Positions 44,865 through 53,900 of a stretch of 64,000 nucleotides of DNA are shown in pieces (the stretch's first letter is position 1; every line of letters starts with the position of its first letter). Position numbers and translations under genes: made by a program. The stretch comes from Bradyrhizobium diazoefficiens (GTDB lineage Bacteria > Pseudomonadota > Alphaproteobacteria > Rhizobiales > Xanthobacteraceae), in the NCBI RefSeq assembly GCF_016616425.1, contig NZ_CP067101.1, positions 62,001 to 126,000 of the forward strand, written 5' to 3'. The notes beneath the pieces were generated by a model. That model did no database searches, was not told the DNA's origin, and saw nothing but the letters and a program-made list of their open reading frames with translations.

Positions 44865-45724
44865 GCGAGAACCGGACCGTGACGAACAAGGCGAGCGGGG
44901 TGCGCAGCAAGGCTGTGCGGTCCCCTTCCCTGTGGCTCACGGTCCTCTCGCTGACGGCCTTTGCGCTTCTGATCGCCCTCGGCGTCTGGCAGATCGAGCG
45001 CCGCGCCTGGAAGCTGGCGCTGATCGACCGCGTCGAGCAGCGCGTTCATGCCCCGGCCCAGCCGATCCCCTCGCCCGCGTCATGGCCCGCGGTCAGCGCC
45101 GCTGACGACGAATACAGGCACGTCAGTGTCACCGGCCGCTTCCTGCATGACCGCGAGACGCTGGTCCAGGCCGTCACCGAGGAAGGCCCGGGCTATTGGG
45201 TGCTGACGCCGCTTCTACGCGACGACGGCACGCAGGTCCTGATCAACCGCGGTTTCGTGCCGCCCGAGCGGCGGGATGCATCGGCGCGCCGGGACGGCAA
45301 TCCGGACGGCCAGGTCGAGATCACCGGCCTGCTCCGCATGACCGAGCCGAGGGGCGGCTTCCTCCGGAACAATGTGCCCCGGCACAACCGCTGGTATTCG
45401 CGTGATGTCGCCGCCATTGCGGCGGCACGCGGTCTCCATGACGTCGCGCCTTTCTTCGTCGATGCCGACGCCGGATCACAATCTGCCGGCGGTCCGATCG
45501 GCGGATTGACCGTGGTGCGCTTTCCCAATAACCACCTGATCTATGCGCTGACGTGGTTTACCTTGGCCTTCATGCTGGCCGGTAGACTTTTGGTCACATT
45601 CCGCGACGGGCTGTTCCGCCGCAAGAAGCGCTGGGACGGCTTCGTCCACGAACCGGCCGGCGGCCTCGATGCCGCCGCGCGCAGGACGGGATCAGATGCT
45701 GAAACGATCGTCGAGCCGACCTGA
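44861..45724 (+). CDS. SURF1 family protein
   Basis: About 287 residues with an N-terminal and a C-terminal transmembrane helix around a periplasmic domain, as in SURF1/Shy1 oxidase-assembly factors. Conserved pieces are LGVWQIERRAWK, GPGYWVLTPL, VLINRGFVP and NNHLIYALTWFTLA. It starts with TTG at 44861 overlapping the cyoD stop, or GTG at 44879. Its place directly after cyoD implies a role in maturing this quinol oxidase, probably heme insertion. Confidence 0.88.
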   Translation: MSENRTVTNKASGVRSKAVRSPSLWLTVLSLTAFALLIALGVWQIERRAWKLALIDRVEQRVHAPAQPIPSPASWPAVSAADDEYRHVSVTGRFLHDRETLVQAVTEEGPGYWVLTPLLRDDGTQVLINRGFVPPERRDASARRDGNPDGQVEITGLLRMTEPRGGFLRNNVPRHNRWYSRDVAAIAAARGLHDVAPFFVDADAGSQSAGGPIGGLTVVRFPNNHLIYALTWFTLAFMLAGRLLVTFRDGLFRRKKRWDGFVHEPAGGLDAAARRTGSDAETIVEPT

Positions 45725-47099
45725 CGACGGGAAGACGCTTTCCCGAGCACTTGCTCATGACGGACCGGCCGTCACGCTGCAATCGCAGGCGGACGCGCGC
45801 AGTGAGTTGATCGGTGCGGCGCCGACCGACGACGGGACCAATCGCAAGAACATGGTGCTGCTGATCCAGCTGCGCTGGACCGCGGTGGTCGGCCAGATCG
45901 TGACCATCGGTGCCGTGCATTTTGGGCTCGGTATTCCCCTGCCGCTGGAGCGGATGGGCGCGGTGATCGGGGCGCTTGTGCTGCTCAACGTCTCCAGCCT
46001 CGTCTGGGTGCGCCATCGCGCCGCGATCGCCAACAACGAGCTGCTGGTCGCCTTGATGCTGGACGTGGCCGCGCTGACCGCACAGCTCTATCTCTCTGGC
46101 GGCGCCACCAATCCCTTCACCTCGCTGTTCCTGCTCCAGGTGACGCTCGGCGCGGTGCTGCTCGATGCCCGCTCGACCTGGTCGCTGGTGGCACTGACCT
46201 GCGCGAGCTTTGTGTGGCTGACGCTGGCCTACCGGCCGCTCGAGCTGCCGCCGAACCCGCTCAGCGAGACGTATACGCTCAACGTCGCCGGCATGCTGCT
46301 GGGCTTCGTCCTCAACGCCGTGCTGCTCGTCGTGTTCGTCACCCGCATCAACCGGAATTTGCGCGAGCGCGACGCGCATCTGGCGGCGTTGCGTCAGCAT
46401 GCCGCCGAGCAGGATCACATCGTCCGCATGGGGCTGCTCGCCTCCGGTGCGGCGCATGAGCTCGGCACGCCGCTCGCCTCGCTCTCGGTGATCCTCAGCG
46501 ATTGGCGCCGCATGCCCGATCTCGCCGCCGACCAGGAGCTCGCCGAGGACCTTTCGGAGATGGAAACCTCGCTGCAACGCTGCAAGTCGATCGTGACAGG
46601 CATCCTGGTTTCGGCAGGCGAAGCGCGCGGCGAAGGCTCATCGCCGACGACGGTGACGGCTTTCGTGACCGCCCTGGTCGACGAGTGGCGCGATGCGCGC
46701 TCGGCGCGGACGCTCTATTTCGTCAATACGTTCGGCGCGGACGTTGCGATCGTCTCCGACGTCGCGTTGAAGCAGGTCATCTTCAATGTGCTCGACAATG
46801 CCTATGAGGTCTCGCGCGACTGGGTCGAGCTCGTGGCCGAACGCGAAGGCGACAATCTCGTGCTGTCGATCAGCGACCGCGGCCCTGGCTTCGCCCCCGA
46901 GATGCTGGCGCAGCTCGGAAAGCCCTATCACTCGAGCAAGGGCCGCGCCGGCGGCGGGCTCGGCCTGTTTCTGGTGGTGAACGTCGTGCGCAAGCTGGGC
47001 GGCACCGTCACGGCCGAGAATCACCGGAAGCGCGGCGCCACCGTCCGCCTGACGCTGCCGCTCGCAACGCTCGCGATCGGAGGGAATTTTGACGCCTGA
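45696..47099 (+). CDS. RegB/PrrB/ActS-type redox sensor histidine kinase
   Basis: A 467-residue membrane kinase with about six helices (residues 55-215). The quinone-sensing heptapeptide of RegB (GGxxNPF) is present as GGATNPF at 135-141. The H-box is GAAHELGTPLASLSV with phospho-acceptor His254. The redox-active Cys of RegB has a match in LQRCKSIV (Cys296). The ATPase domain has NVLDNAYE, DRGPGF and GGGLGLFLV. It overlaps the SURF1 gene by 29 bases and the response regulator by 11, so all are one transcript with cyo. Confidence 0.9.
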   Translation: MLKRSSSRPDDGKTLSRALAHDGPAVTLQSQADARSELIGAAPTDDGTNRKNMVLLIQLRWTAVVGQIVTIGAVHFGLGIPLPLERMGAVIGALVLLNVSSLVWVRHRAAIANNELLVALMLDVAALTAQLYLSGGATNPFTSLFLLQVTLGAVLLDARSTWSLVALTCASFVWLTLAYRPLELPPNPLSETYTLNVAGMLLGFVLNAVLLVVFVTRINRNLRERDAHLAALRQHAAEQDHIVRMGLLASGAAHELGTPLASLSVILSDWRRMPDLAADQELAEDLSEMETSLQRCKSIVTGILVSAGEARGEGSSPTTVTAFVTALVDEWRDARSARTLYFVNTFGADVAIVSDVALKQVIFNVLDNAYEVSRDWVELVAEREGDNLVLSISDRGPGFAPEMLAQLGKPYHSSKGRAGGGLGLFLVVNVVRKLGGTVTAENHRKRGATVRLTLPLATLAIGGNFDA

Positions 47100-47622
47100 C
47101 CGTTCGCTCATCGTCGTCGAGGACGATGCCGGCTTCGCGCGCACGCTGAAGCGTTCGTTCGAGCGCCGCGGCTATGACGTCGTGCTGGCCGCCTCGATCG
47201 AGGAGGTGCGGAACGTGCTGGAGGAACGCTCCTTCGGCCATGCCGTCGTCGACCTCAAGCTCGGCGGCGCCTCGGGCCTCGCCTGCGTCGAGCTGCTGCA
47301 CGCACACGACCCGGACATGCTGATCGTGGTGCTGACGGGCTTTGCCAGCATCTCGACCGCCGTGGAGGCGATCAAGCTCGGGGCCTGCCACTATCTCGCA
47401 AAACCGTCGAATACCGACGACATCGAAGCCGCCTTCACCAAGGCCGCGGGGAACACCGAGGTCGCGCTGGATGCGCGGCCGACCTCGATCAAGACGCTGG
47501 AATGGGAGCGCATCCACCAGACCCTGATCGAGACCGATTTCAACATCTCGGAAGCGGCGCGGCGGCTCGGGATGCATCGACGCACCCTGGCAAGGAAGCT
47601 GGAGAAGCGGCCGGTGAAGTAG
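47089..47622 (+). CDS. RegA/PrrA/ActR-type response regulator
   Basis: A 177-residue two-domain regulator. The receiver domain has the acidic pair EDD (11-13), phospho-acceptor Asp55 in VVDLKLGG and the Lys of AKPSNTDD. The C-terminal FIS-type helix-turn-helix reads NISEAARRLGMHRRTLARKL, close to the near-invariant RegA sequence. The start is TTG at 47089 behind GGAGGGAA. It is paired with the kinase at 45696. Confidence 0.92.
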   Translation: MTPDRSLIVVEDDAGFARTLKRSFERRGYDVVLAASIEEVRNVLEERSFGHAVVDLKLGGASGLACVELLHAHDPDMLIVVLTGFASISTAVEAIKLGACHYLAKPSNTDDIEAAFTKAAGNTEVALDARPTSIKTLEWERIHQTLIETDFNISEAARRLGMHRRTLARKLEKRPVK

Positions 47623-47663
47623 GAGGAGCGGACCGAATTCCCTCCTCCTTCTCTCGTGACGCT

Positions 47664-48371
47664 TTATTTGCCGAACCGCGCAACGACCTCGGCTAGCGCC
47701 GTATGACCTGCGCAGAATCCTGCGCCCGGATGGGAGTCCCCGTTCTCCAAAGCAGTGGCGTAGACGACGGCAGGATCAGCTTCGAGGCGTTCTCGCAAGG
47801 CCGCCAGCTTTGGCCAGCGGCTCCGCTCCGCCACGGCGTGGAAGTCGAGCCAGCGCGCCACGCCTGCCAGCAGCGCGTCGGCGAGGGTCGGCCTGTCGCC
47901 GAGCAGGAAGCTCGTCCCTTCGATCATTTGTTCGAACTTGTCGTGGCGGTCGATCACCTTCCGTCTGCCAAAGTCCTGTAAGGCCGATTTCATTGCCGGC
48001 TGCATCGTTTCCCCTTCCATTGCGGCCCAGATCGGCGCGAAGGCGCCGGTAAAGCCGGTATTTACGAAGGCCATGAGCTGGTGCATTCGATCGGCTTGAG
48101 GGGATAGTGGATCGAAGCTGATGCGTCGTTCGATGTCCCTGGCTTCGAGCCAGGCTGCAATCGCCATTGTTTCGGTCAGCACATCGCCCCGCCGCGTGAG
48201 GAACGCAGGCGTCTCATGCCGCGCATTGATACGGGCGTATGACGGGCTCCGCATCTCACCCAGCATATCGACCCGACAGAGCCGATACGGCTTGCCCAGC
48301 CATTCGAGAGCCGCCACGAGCCCCATGGAGCTTCCCATCGGGAAGCCATAGATTAGAATTGGGTCCATCAT
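47664..48371 (-). CDS. Glutathione S-transferase family protein
   Basis: A 235-residue protein with a thioredoxin-fold start (DPILIYGFPMGSSMGLVAALEWLG), ETPAFLTRRGDVLTETMAIAAWLE for the glutathione-binding cis-Pro and Glu-Thr, and a helical C-terminal domain (SFLLGDRPTLADALLAGVARW). GGAG lies before the ATG pair at 48371/48368. It is divergent from an HxlR regulator, a common arrangement in which HxlR controls the enzyme gene. Confidence 0.88.
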   Translation of the reverse strand: MMDPILIYGFPMGSSMGLVAALEWLGKPYRLCRVDMLGEMRSPSYARINARHETPAFLTRRGDVLTETMAIAAWLEARDIERRISFDPLSPQADRMHQLMAFVNTGFTGAFAPIWAAMEGETMQPAMKSALQDFGRRKVIDRHDKFEQMIEGTSFLLGDRPTLADALLAGVARWLDFHAVAERSRWPKLAALRERLEADPAVVYATALENGDSHPGAGFCAGHTALAEVVARFGK

Positions 48372-48440
48372 CTATTCTCCGTGATTTCTGACGATCACGC
48401 TGCGCAGCGGTGCTGGACCTTCAGTCACTCGCTGCGTCAA

Positions 48441-48465
48441 GTAAATTACGAACTTTTTTGTAACC
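48441..48465. promoter_or_regulatory. Candidate HxlR operator
   Basis: The perfect short palindrome GTAAATTAC (48441-48449) is followed by GTAAC about 16 bases on, an inverted/direct half-site layout like known HxlR targets. It lies 28 bases before the hxlR-like ATG, in the shared gap with the GST gene. Confidence 0.4.
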
Positions 48466-48476
48466 GGGAGTCGCCG

Positions 48477-48848
48477 ATGAAAGATCTCGTGTCGAGATGT
48501 CCCATCGAGGAGGTGATGCAGATTCTGAGCGGTCGCTGGCCGACGCTTCTGATCTACTACCTGAAGCAGGGCACCAAGCGCTTCAGCGACCTGCGCCGGG
48601 ACAACCCGACCATCTCGCACAGGATGCTCGCCCTCGAGCTTCGCAAGCTGGAGGACGCGGGTATCGTAACTCGCACTGAATTTGACGGATATCCGCTGCG
48701 GGTCGAGTACGATCTGACCTCCGCCGGTCACGCGCTCGTTCCGCTGATCGACGCCTTGGGCGACTGGTGGTCGACGGTCGCACCATTGGCCGGCGGAGGG
48801 GGCCGCGAGGCCGGGTTCGGCTCGTCGCGAAGCACGCCCCGGATTTGA
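48477..48848 (+). CDS. HxlR family transcriptional regulator
   Basis: A 123-residue winged-helix regulator. RCPIEEVMQILSGRWPTLLIYYL with the conserved N-terminal Cys, RFSDLRRDNPTISHRMLALELRKLEDAG and the wing YPLRVEYDLTSAGHAL are textbook HxlR. The ATG at 48477 follows GGGAG. It probably controls itself and the divergent GST gene in response to electrophiles or quinones. Confidence 0.9.
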   Translation: MKDLVSRCPIEEVMQILSGRWPTLLIYYLKQGTKRFSDLRRDNPTISHRMLALELRKLEDAGIVTRTEFDGYPLRVEYDLTSAGHALVPLIDALGDWWSTVAPLAGGGGREAGFGSSRSTPRI

Positions 48849-48899
48849 TCCTGGGCAGGACCAACATCGCCCAACGACGGTAGCCGCGCGCCCCAAACA

Positions 48900-48927
48900 A
48901 AAAGCCCGGCCGAGCGGCCGGGCTTTT
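48900..48927. terminator. Bidirectional intrinsic terminator
   Basis: A perfect 12-bp stem AAAAGCCCGGCC/GGCCGGGCTTTT with a GAGC loop. It has a T run on both strands and lies between the convergent hxlR-like and carD genes. Confidence 0.9.
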
Positions 48928-48955
48928 GATCTGTTACGATCGACGCGAGAGCTGC

Positions 48956-49984
48956 TTACGCGGCCTCGTCGGCGACGGTGGTGTCGTCGCCATCGGCATC
49001 GTCGGCATCGCCCTCGGCATCCGTCTCGCCCTCGGCGGCTTCCGCCTTGGCGTTGCGGCGCGGGCTCTTGGCGAGCTGGGCCTCGATTTCCTTGACCGCT
49101 TCGGTCTCGGTCGAGTGCTGCACCACCGCGATCTCACGCGACAGACGATCGAGCGCCGCTTCATAGAGCTGGCGTTCCGAGTAGGACTGCTCCGGCTGCG
49201 ATTCCGAGCGATAGAGGTCGCGCACGACTTCCGCGATCGCGACGATGTCGCCCGAATTGATCTTCGCTTCGTATTCCTGGGCGCGGCGCGACCACATGGT
49301 GCGCTTGACGCGGGCACGGCCCTTGAGCGTCTCCAGCGCCTTCTTCACCAGCGCGGGCTCGGACAGCTTGCGCATGCCGACATTGGCGACCTTGGCGGTC
49401 GGCACGCGCAGCGTCATCTTGTCCTTGATGAAGTTGATGACGAACAGCTCGAGCTTGGCACCGGCGATCTCCTGCTCCTCGATGGCCAGGATCTGGCCGA
49501 CGCCGTGAGCAGGATAGACGACGAATTCGTTGGCCTTGAAGCCCTGGCGTTGGGTCACGACCTTCTTTTCCTCGACCTTCGGCGCGGGTGCAGCGGCCTT
49601 CACGGCCGGCTTGGCAGCGACGGGAGCCTTGGCAGGAGCAGCAGCAGCCTTCGGCGGGACTGGCTTGGCAGCAGGAGCCTTCGCAGCGTGAGCCTTGGTG
49701 CCGACAGGCTTGGCGACGGTGGGCTTGGCGGCAGCAGGCTTGGCAACGGTCGCTTTCGCGGCCGGTTTGGCAGTCTTGTTAGGCATTGCGCTTCTTTTGT
49801 TCTTCGAGGACTTTGCAGCCGGTGCCTTCTTCGCGGTCCGACCCTTGGATGCGCTACGGCTGGCCGCGGCGACTTTTTTGGCCTCCTTATGGGAAGCACT
49901 CGCTGAAGTACTCTTTTTACGCGTTTTCTGTGACACAGCCTGCGCGCGGAAACTGCCACGCCCCTGTTCGACATTTGATTTCAC
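48956..49984 (-). CDS. carD: CarD family transcriptional regulator with long basic tail
   Basis: A 342-residue protein from a GTG at 49984. The CarD/CdnL RNA-polymerase-binding domain starts at about residue 148 (FKANEFVVYPAHGVGQILAIEEQE) and continues through the DNA-contacting helical part (LKGRARVKRTMWSRRAQEYEAKI). The first 140 residues are Lys/Ala/Pro-rich, like a histone H1 tail, and the last 40 are acidic. An internal ATG at 49786 (MPNKTAK) is the shorter option (276 residues). The Lys-rich bias reaches back to the GTG and a good promoter lies just upstream, so the long form is preferred. Confidence 0.85.
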   Translation of the reverse strand: MKSNVEQGRGSFRAQAVSQKTRKKSTSASASHKEAKKVAAASRSASKGRTAKKAPAAKSSKNKRSAMPNKTAKPAAKATVAKPAAAKPTVAKPVGTKAHAAKAPAAKPVPPKAAAAPAKAPVAAKPAVKAAAPAPKVEEKKVVTQRQGFKANEFVVYPAHGVGQILAIEEQEIAGAKLELFVINFIKDKMTLRVPTAKVANVGMRKLSEPALVKKALETLKGRARVKRTMWSRRAQEYEAKINSGDIVAIAEVVRDLYRSESQPEQSYSERQLYEAALDRLSREIAVVQHSTETEAVKEIEAQLAKSPRRNAKAEAAEGETDAEGDADDADGDDTTVADEAA

Positions 49985-50034
49985 GGGAACCCAGAGGGGC
50001 CAACGGGGCTGACGGGGTTCGGCTCAATGTGCCC

Positions 50035-50062
50035 AATATAGCACATTTCCCGCAAAAATCAA
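50035..50062 (-). promoter_or_regulatory. Sigma70-type promoter of carD
   Basis: On the minus strand TTGATT (50062-50057) and TATATT (50040-50035) are 16 bases apart, placing transcription start about 45 bases before the GTG at 49984. Confidence 0.6.
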
Positions 50063-50130
50063 TGATTTAGGGGTCTTCAGGGCTGGATTTCGGCGCCGAC
50101 GCCGCTATTAGGGTTAAGTTCGGGCCCGAA

Positions 50131-50469
50131 TTAGTCGCCGGAGCCGGGGTTCGGAGAAAAATATTTCTCGAACTTGCCTTCCATGCCGTCGAATTCCTTG
50201 GCGTCAGCGGGTGATTCTTTCTTCTGGGTGATGTTCGGCCAGCTCTTGGCGTAGTCGGCGTTGATCGAAAGCCACTTTTCCAAGCCCGGTTCCGTGTCCG
50301 GCTTGATGGCATCGGCGGGGCATTCCGGCTCGCACACGCCGCAATCGATGCACTCGTCCGGGTGGATGACGAGCATGTTGTCACCCTCGTAGAAACAGTC
50401 GACCGGACAGACTTCGACGCAGTCGGTGTACTTGCACTTGATGCAGTTTTCAGTGACGACGTAAGTCAT
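50131..50469 (-). CDS. fdxA: 7Fe ferredoxin
   Basis: A 112-residue electron carrier with the [3Fe-4S][4Fe-4S] cysteine pattern. The first motif is [14 protein letters not shown] (Cys9, 12, 17, 21) and the second is [14 protein letters not shown] (Cys40, 43, 46, 50). The C-terminal tail (to PNPGSGD) matches alphaproteobacterial FdxA. It lies between the S4-domain gene and carD. Confidence 0.95.
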   Translation of the reverse strand: MTYVVTENCIKCKYTDCVEVCPVDCFYEGDNMLVIHPDECIDCGVCEPECPADAIKPDTEPGLEKWLSINADYAKSWPNITQKKESPADAKEFDGMEGKFEKYFSPNPGSGD

Positions 50470-50600
50470 CCAACGCTCCGAAAAGCTCTTTTAAAAGTCG
50501 CGGCTTGCGTAGCGCGGATGGCCCGGCGCCGCAAGCTCGGGAAAGCCCGATCATGACGGCTTTGCGCGTTTGATCGACCAAGAAATGAACACGGGCGCAA

Positions 50601-50870
50601 TTAATTGCGCATCCCGAGCTCCTCGTAGAGCACCCGTGCCGAGGCCGCATCGCCGCGGCGTTCATTGAAGGCGGTGACTTTCAGAACACGCACCGTGCGA
50701 TCGAGCGCGATGGTGAGGACATCGCCGATCTTGACCGCATGGCCCGGCGAGGTCTCGCGTGCGCCGTTGACGCGGACGTGGCCTGTTACGACGAGCTCGG
50801 CCGCGGAGGTGCGCGCCTTCACCACCCGCGCGTGCCACAGCCATTTGTCGAGGCGCTGCCGCTCGGTCGT
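50601..50870 (-). CDS. S4-domain RNA-binding protein (Hsp15-like) with ACG in place of a start codon
   Basis: The S4 core needs the segment RQRLDKWLWHARVVKARTSAAELV, which is in frame from 50861 down. The only standard start after the upstream stop at 50898-50900 is the GTG pair at 50823-50828, which would cut away RQRLDKWLWHAR. Where a start is expected (50868-50870) the sequence is ACG, with AAAAGGA eight bases upstream, so ATG would be one base away. From there the product is 89 residues. Relatives recycle stalled 50S subunits. It follows the helicase gene by 65 bases. Confidence 0.75.
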   Translation of the reverse strand, partial: TTERQRLDKWLWHARVVKARTSAAELVVTGHVRVNGARETSPGHAVKIGDVLTIALDRTVRVLKVTAFNERRGDAASARVLYEELGMRN

Positions 50871-50935
50871 GGCTCTATTCCTTTTGACGCGTTCTCTTCA
50901 CGCGACCGCTCCGCACTTCGCTTGACAACGCTGCG

Positions 50936-53900
50936 TTATTCCTTGCGCCCCGAGAGCTGCTCCTTCAACGCGGCGAGCTTGGCGAAGGGCGAGTTCGGAT
51001 CGACGGGCCGATCGCGCTCACGTGGGTTGGCGCTCGAGGCGTAGGGGCGCAGCGAGGGACCGCCCTGGCGGTCGCGGCCCTTGTCGCGGTCGCGGCCACG
51101 GTTATCCCGACCCTTGTCGCGATCGCCGCCGAACTTGCCCTTGTCGCGATCACGGCCCTTGTTGTCACGATCCTTGCCCTCGAAGCGGCGGCTTTTATCG
51201 TCGCCACCCTCGCGCGGCTTGCGGAAGTCCCTGCCGCCATCTCTGCGATGACCGCCGCCATGACGATGGCGCTCGCCCGGCTTCGCGCCTTCGGCAGCTT
51301 CGCCGGGCGCAGCCGCGCTGCCGGCTTCAGCGGCCGCCTGCGGACGCGGCTGATGGTGCTGACGCTGATGGCGATGGCGCTCGTGGCGCGGCTTGCGGTC
51401 CTCGTGACGGCCGCCGGGACGCCAGACCTCGACGAGCTCGGGCTCGGCGGGCGCCGCTGCTGCCTCGGGCGCGGCGGCAGCGGGCGATGCAGCGGCTTCC
51501 GTTGCCACGGTCTCGGCGGCAGCGGCTTCGAGGCCGGCAGCCTCCGGGGATGCGGCGGGCTCTTCCGCCGGCGGCGCGATGCCGGGGGCGTCTTCGGGCG
51601 TGACGGGAGCCTCGGGGGAGGTTTCCAGCGCAGGCTCGGCCTCGTGAGGCTGCTCGTCCTGCAGCTCCATGCCGGGCGCATCTTCGACGGTGACGGGCTC
51701 GGCGACAGCTTCGGTGGATGCAGTCGCCTCCGCCGGCAGGCCGGCAACGGCCTCCGCCGCGGTCTCGGTCGAGGCCTCCGCGCTGCCTTCAGTGGGCGGC
51801 GTCTCTGCCGCGACCGTCTCGGCCACGACAGGCTTTTGCGGCAGCGGCGGACGCTTCTCCATGCGATAGCCGAGGGCACGTAGTACCGACGCAAAATCCT
51901 CGCCCGCAGAGCCGGTGAGCGAGGTCATCGCCTGCGTGACGACGAAGCTGCGGCCGTCGAAGGCGCCGGCCGGCTTTTCGCCGGAGGAGTTCTCGCGCCA
52001 GGCCAGCGCCGGGCGGATCAGATCGGCGAGCCGCTCCAGGATGTCGACGCGCACGGCGCGCTCGCCGGCCTGCTTGTAGCCGAGCACGCGATAGGCATCG
52101 CGCGGCAGAGCCTTGTCGACCGGGAACGAGGTGCGGCCGGAGCTCGCCAGATGCTGCGCGCCCGACAACGAGGACAGATCGACATTGTCCTGCTTCAGCG
52201 CCCACAGCAGCGCTGCGAGCGCGCGCGCGGCGGGCTTGAGCAGGCCGGGGAAATAGAGGTGATAGGCGCCGAAACGGACGCCGTATTTGCGCAAGGTCGC
52301 GCGCGAGGGCTGGTCGAGATCCTTCAGCTCGCTTGCGATCTTCGGACGCTCCAGCACGCCGAGCGCCTCGACCAGCTGATAGGCGATGCCACGGGCGATG
52401 CCGGTGACGTCCTCGGCTCTGGACAGCTCGAACATCGGCCCGAGCAGCTTCTCGATATGCGTCTTGAGCCAGAGCTCGAGCCGGGCCTGCACCTTCTCGC
52501 GGGGACCGCCGGTCAGGCGCTCGTCGGAGATGATGCGGATGCGCGGATGCAGCGCGTCCTCTGCGGCAGACAGCCGCGCCACAGCATCGCCGGTCCAGCG
52601 GATGATGCCTTCCGAGGTCAGCACAAACTGATCGTCCGGCGCGTTGCCGAGCCGTTCGGCGCGCATGTTGATCTCGCCGGCGAGCACCGCTTGCGCTGCA
52701 GCCTGCAAGGCTTTCGCATCGGAGCCGGCTTCCGCCGCATCCGGTGCAAAGGTGAAGCCGTCGAGGCGGCCGATGACATGGCCTTCGACGATGACTTCGC
52801 CGGTCTTGCCGATTTCAGTATTCAAGCTCGTGTTCTCCCGCAGGCGGCGCATCAATACACTGGTCCGGCGATCAACGAAACGCTCAGTCAAGCGTTCATG
52901 GAGCGCATCCGATAATTTATTTTCGACCTCCCGCGCGATCCCCTGCCAGCGTTCGGGGTCTTTCAGCCAGTCCGGGCGGTTGGCGACGAAGGTCCAGGTG
53001 CGGATCTGCGCGATCCGGGCCGACAGCGTGTCGATGTCGCCGTCGATGCGGTCGGCCTGGGTGATCTGGGCCTCGAACCAGGAATCGGGAATGCAGCCCT
53101 TCTGCATCAGGAAGCCGTACAGCGTCGTCACCAGCTCGGCATGGGCGGCCGGCGACAGTTTTCGGTAATCAGGGACCTGGCAGGCGTCCCACAGCCGTTC
53201 CACCGCCGCCTTGCCATGCGCGATATCGCGCACCTCGACGTCGCGGGCGGCGTGATCGAGCACGCGCATGTCCTCGGCGATCGGGGCGCGCGTCAGCGCC
53301 TCGTGGCCGGGGGCGAGGTTCAGGGAGACCTGCAGCGCGCCGAGCGAGGCGAAATCCAGCTTCGAGTTGCGCCATTGCAGCATCTTCACGGGATCGAAAG
53401 TGTGGTTCTGCAGCGCGTTGACGAGCTCGGGCTCGAACGGCACGCAGCGGCCCGTGGTGCCGAAGGTGCCGTTGCGGGTGGCGCGGCCGGCGCGGCCGGC
53501 GATCTGCGCGAATTCGGACGGCGTCAGCCGGCGGAACTGGTAGCCGTCGAACTTGCGGTCGGAGGCAAAGGCGACGTGGTCGACGTCGAGATTGAGGCCC
53601 ATGCCGACGGCGTCGGTGGCGACGAGATAATCGACGTCGCCGTTCTGGAACATCTCGACCTGCGCGTTCCGCGTGCGCGGCGAGAGCGAGCCCAGCACCA
53701 CGGCGGCGCCGCCATGCTGGCGGCGGATCAGCTCGGCGATGGCGTAGACCTCATCGGCCGAGAACGCGACGATGGCGGTGCGGCGCGGCTGGCGCGTGAT
53801 CTTGCGGTCGCCGGCAAATTCGAGCTGCGACAGGCGCGGCCGCGTGATCATGGAGACGCCGGGCAGCAGCCGCTCGATGATCGGGCGCATCGTGGCCGCG

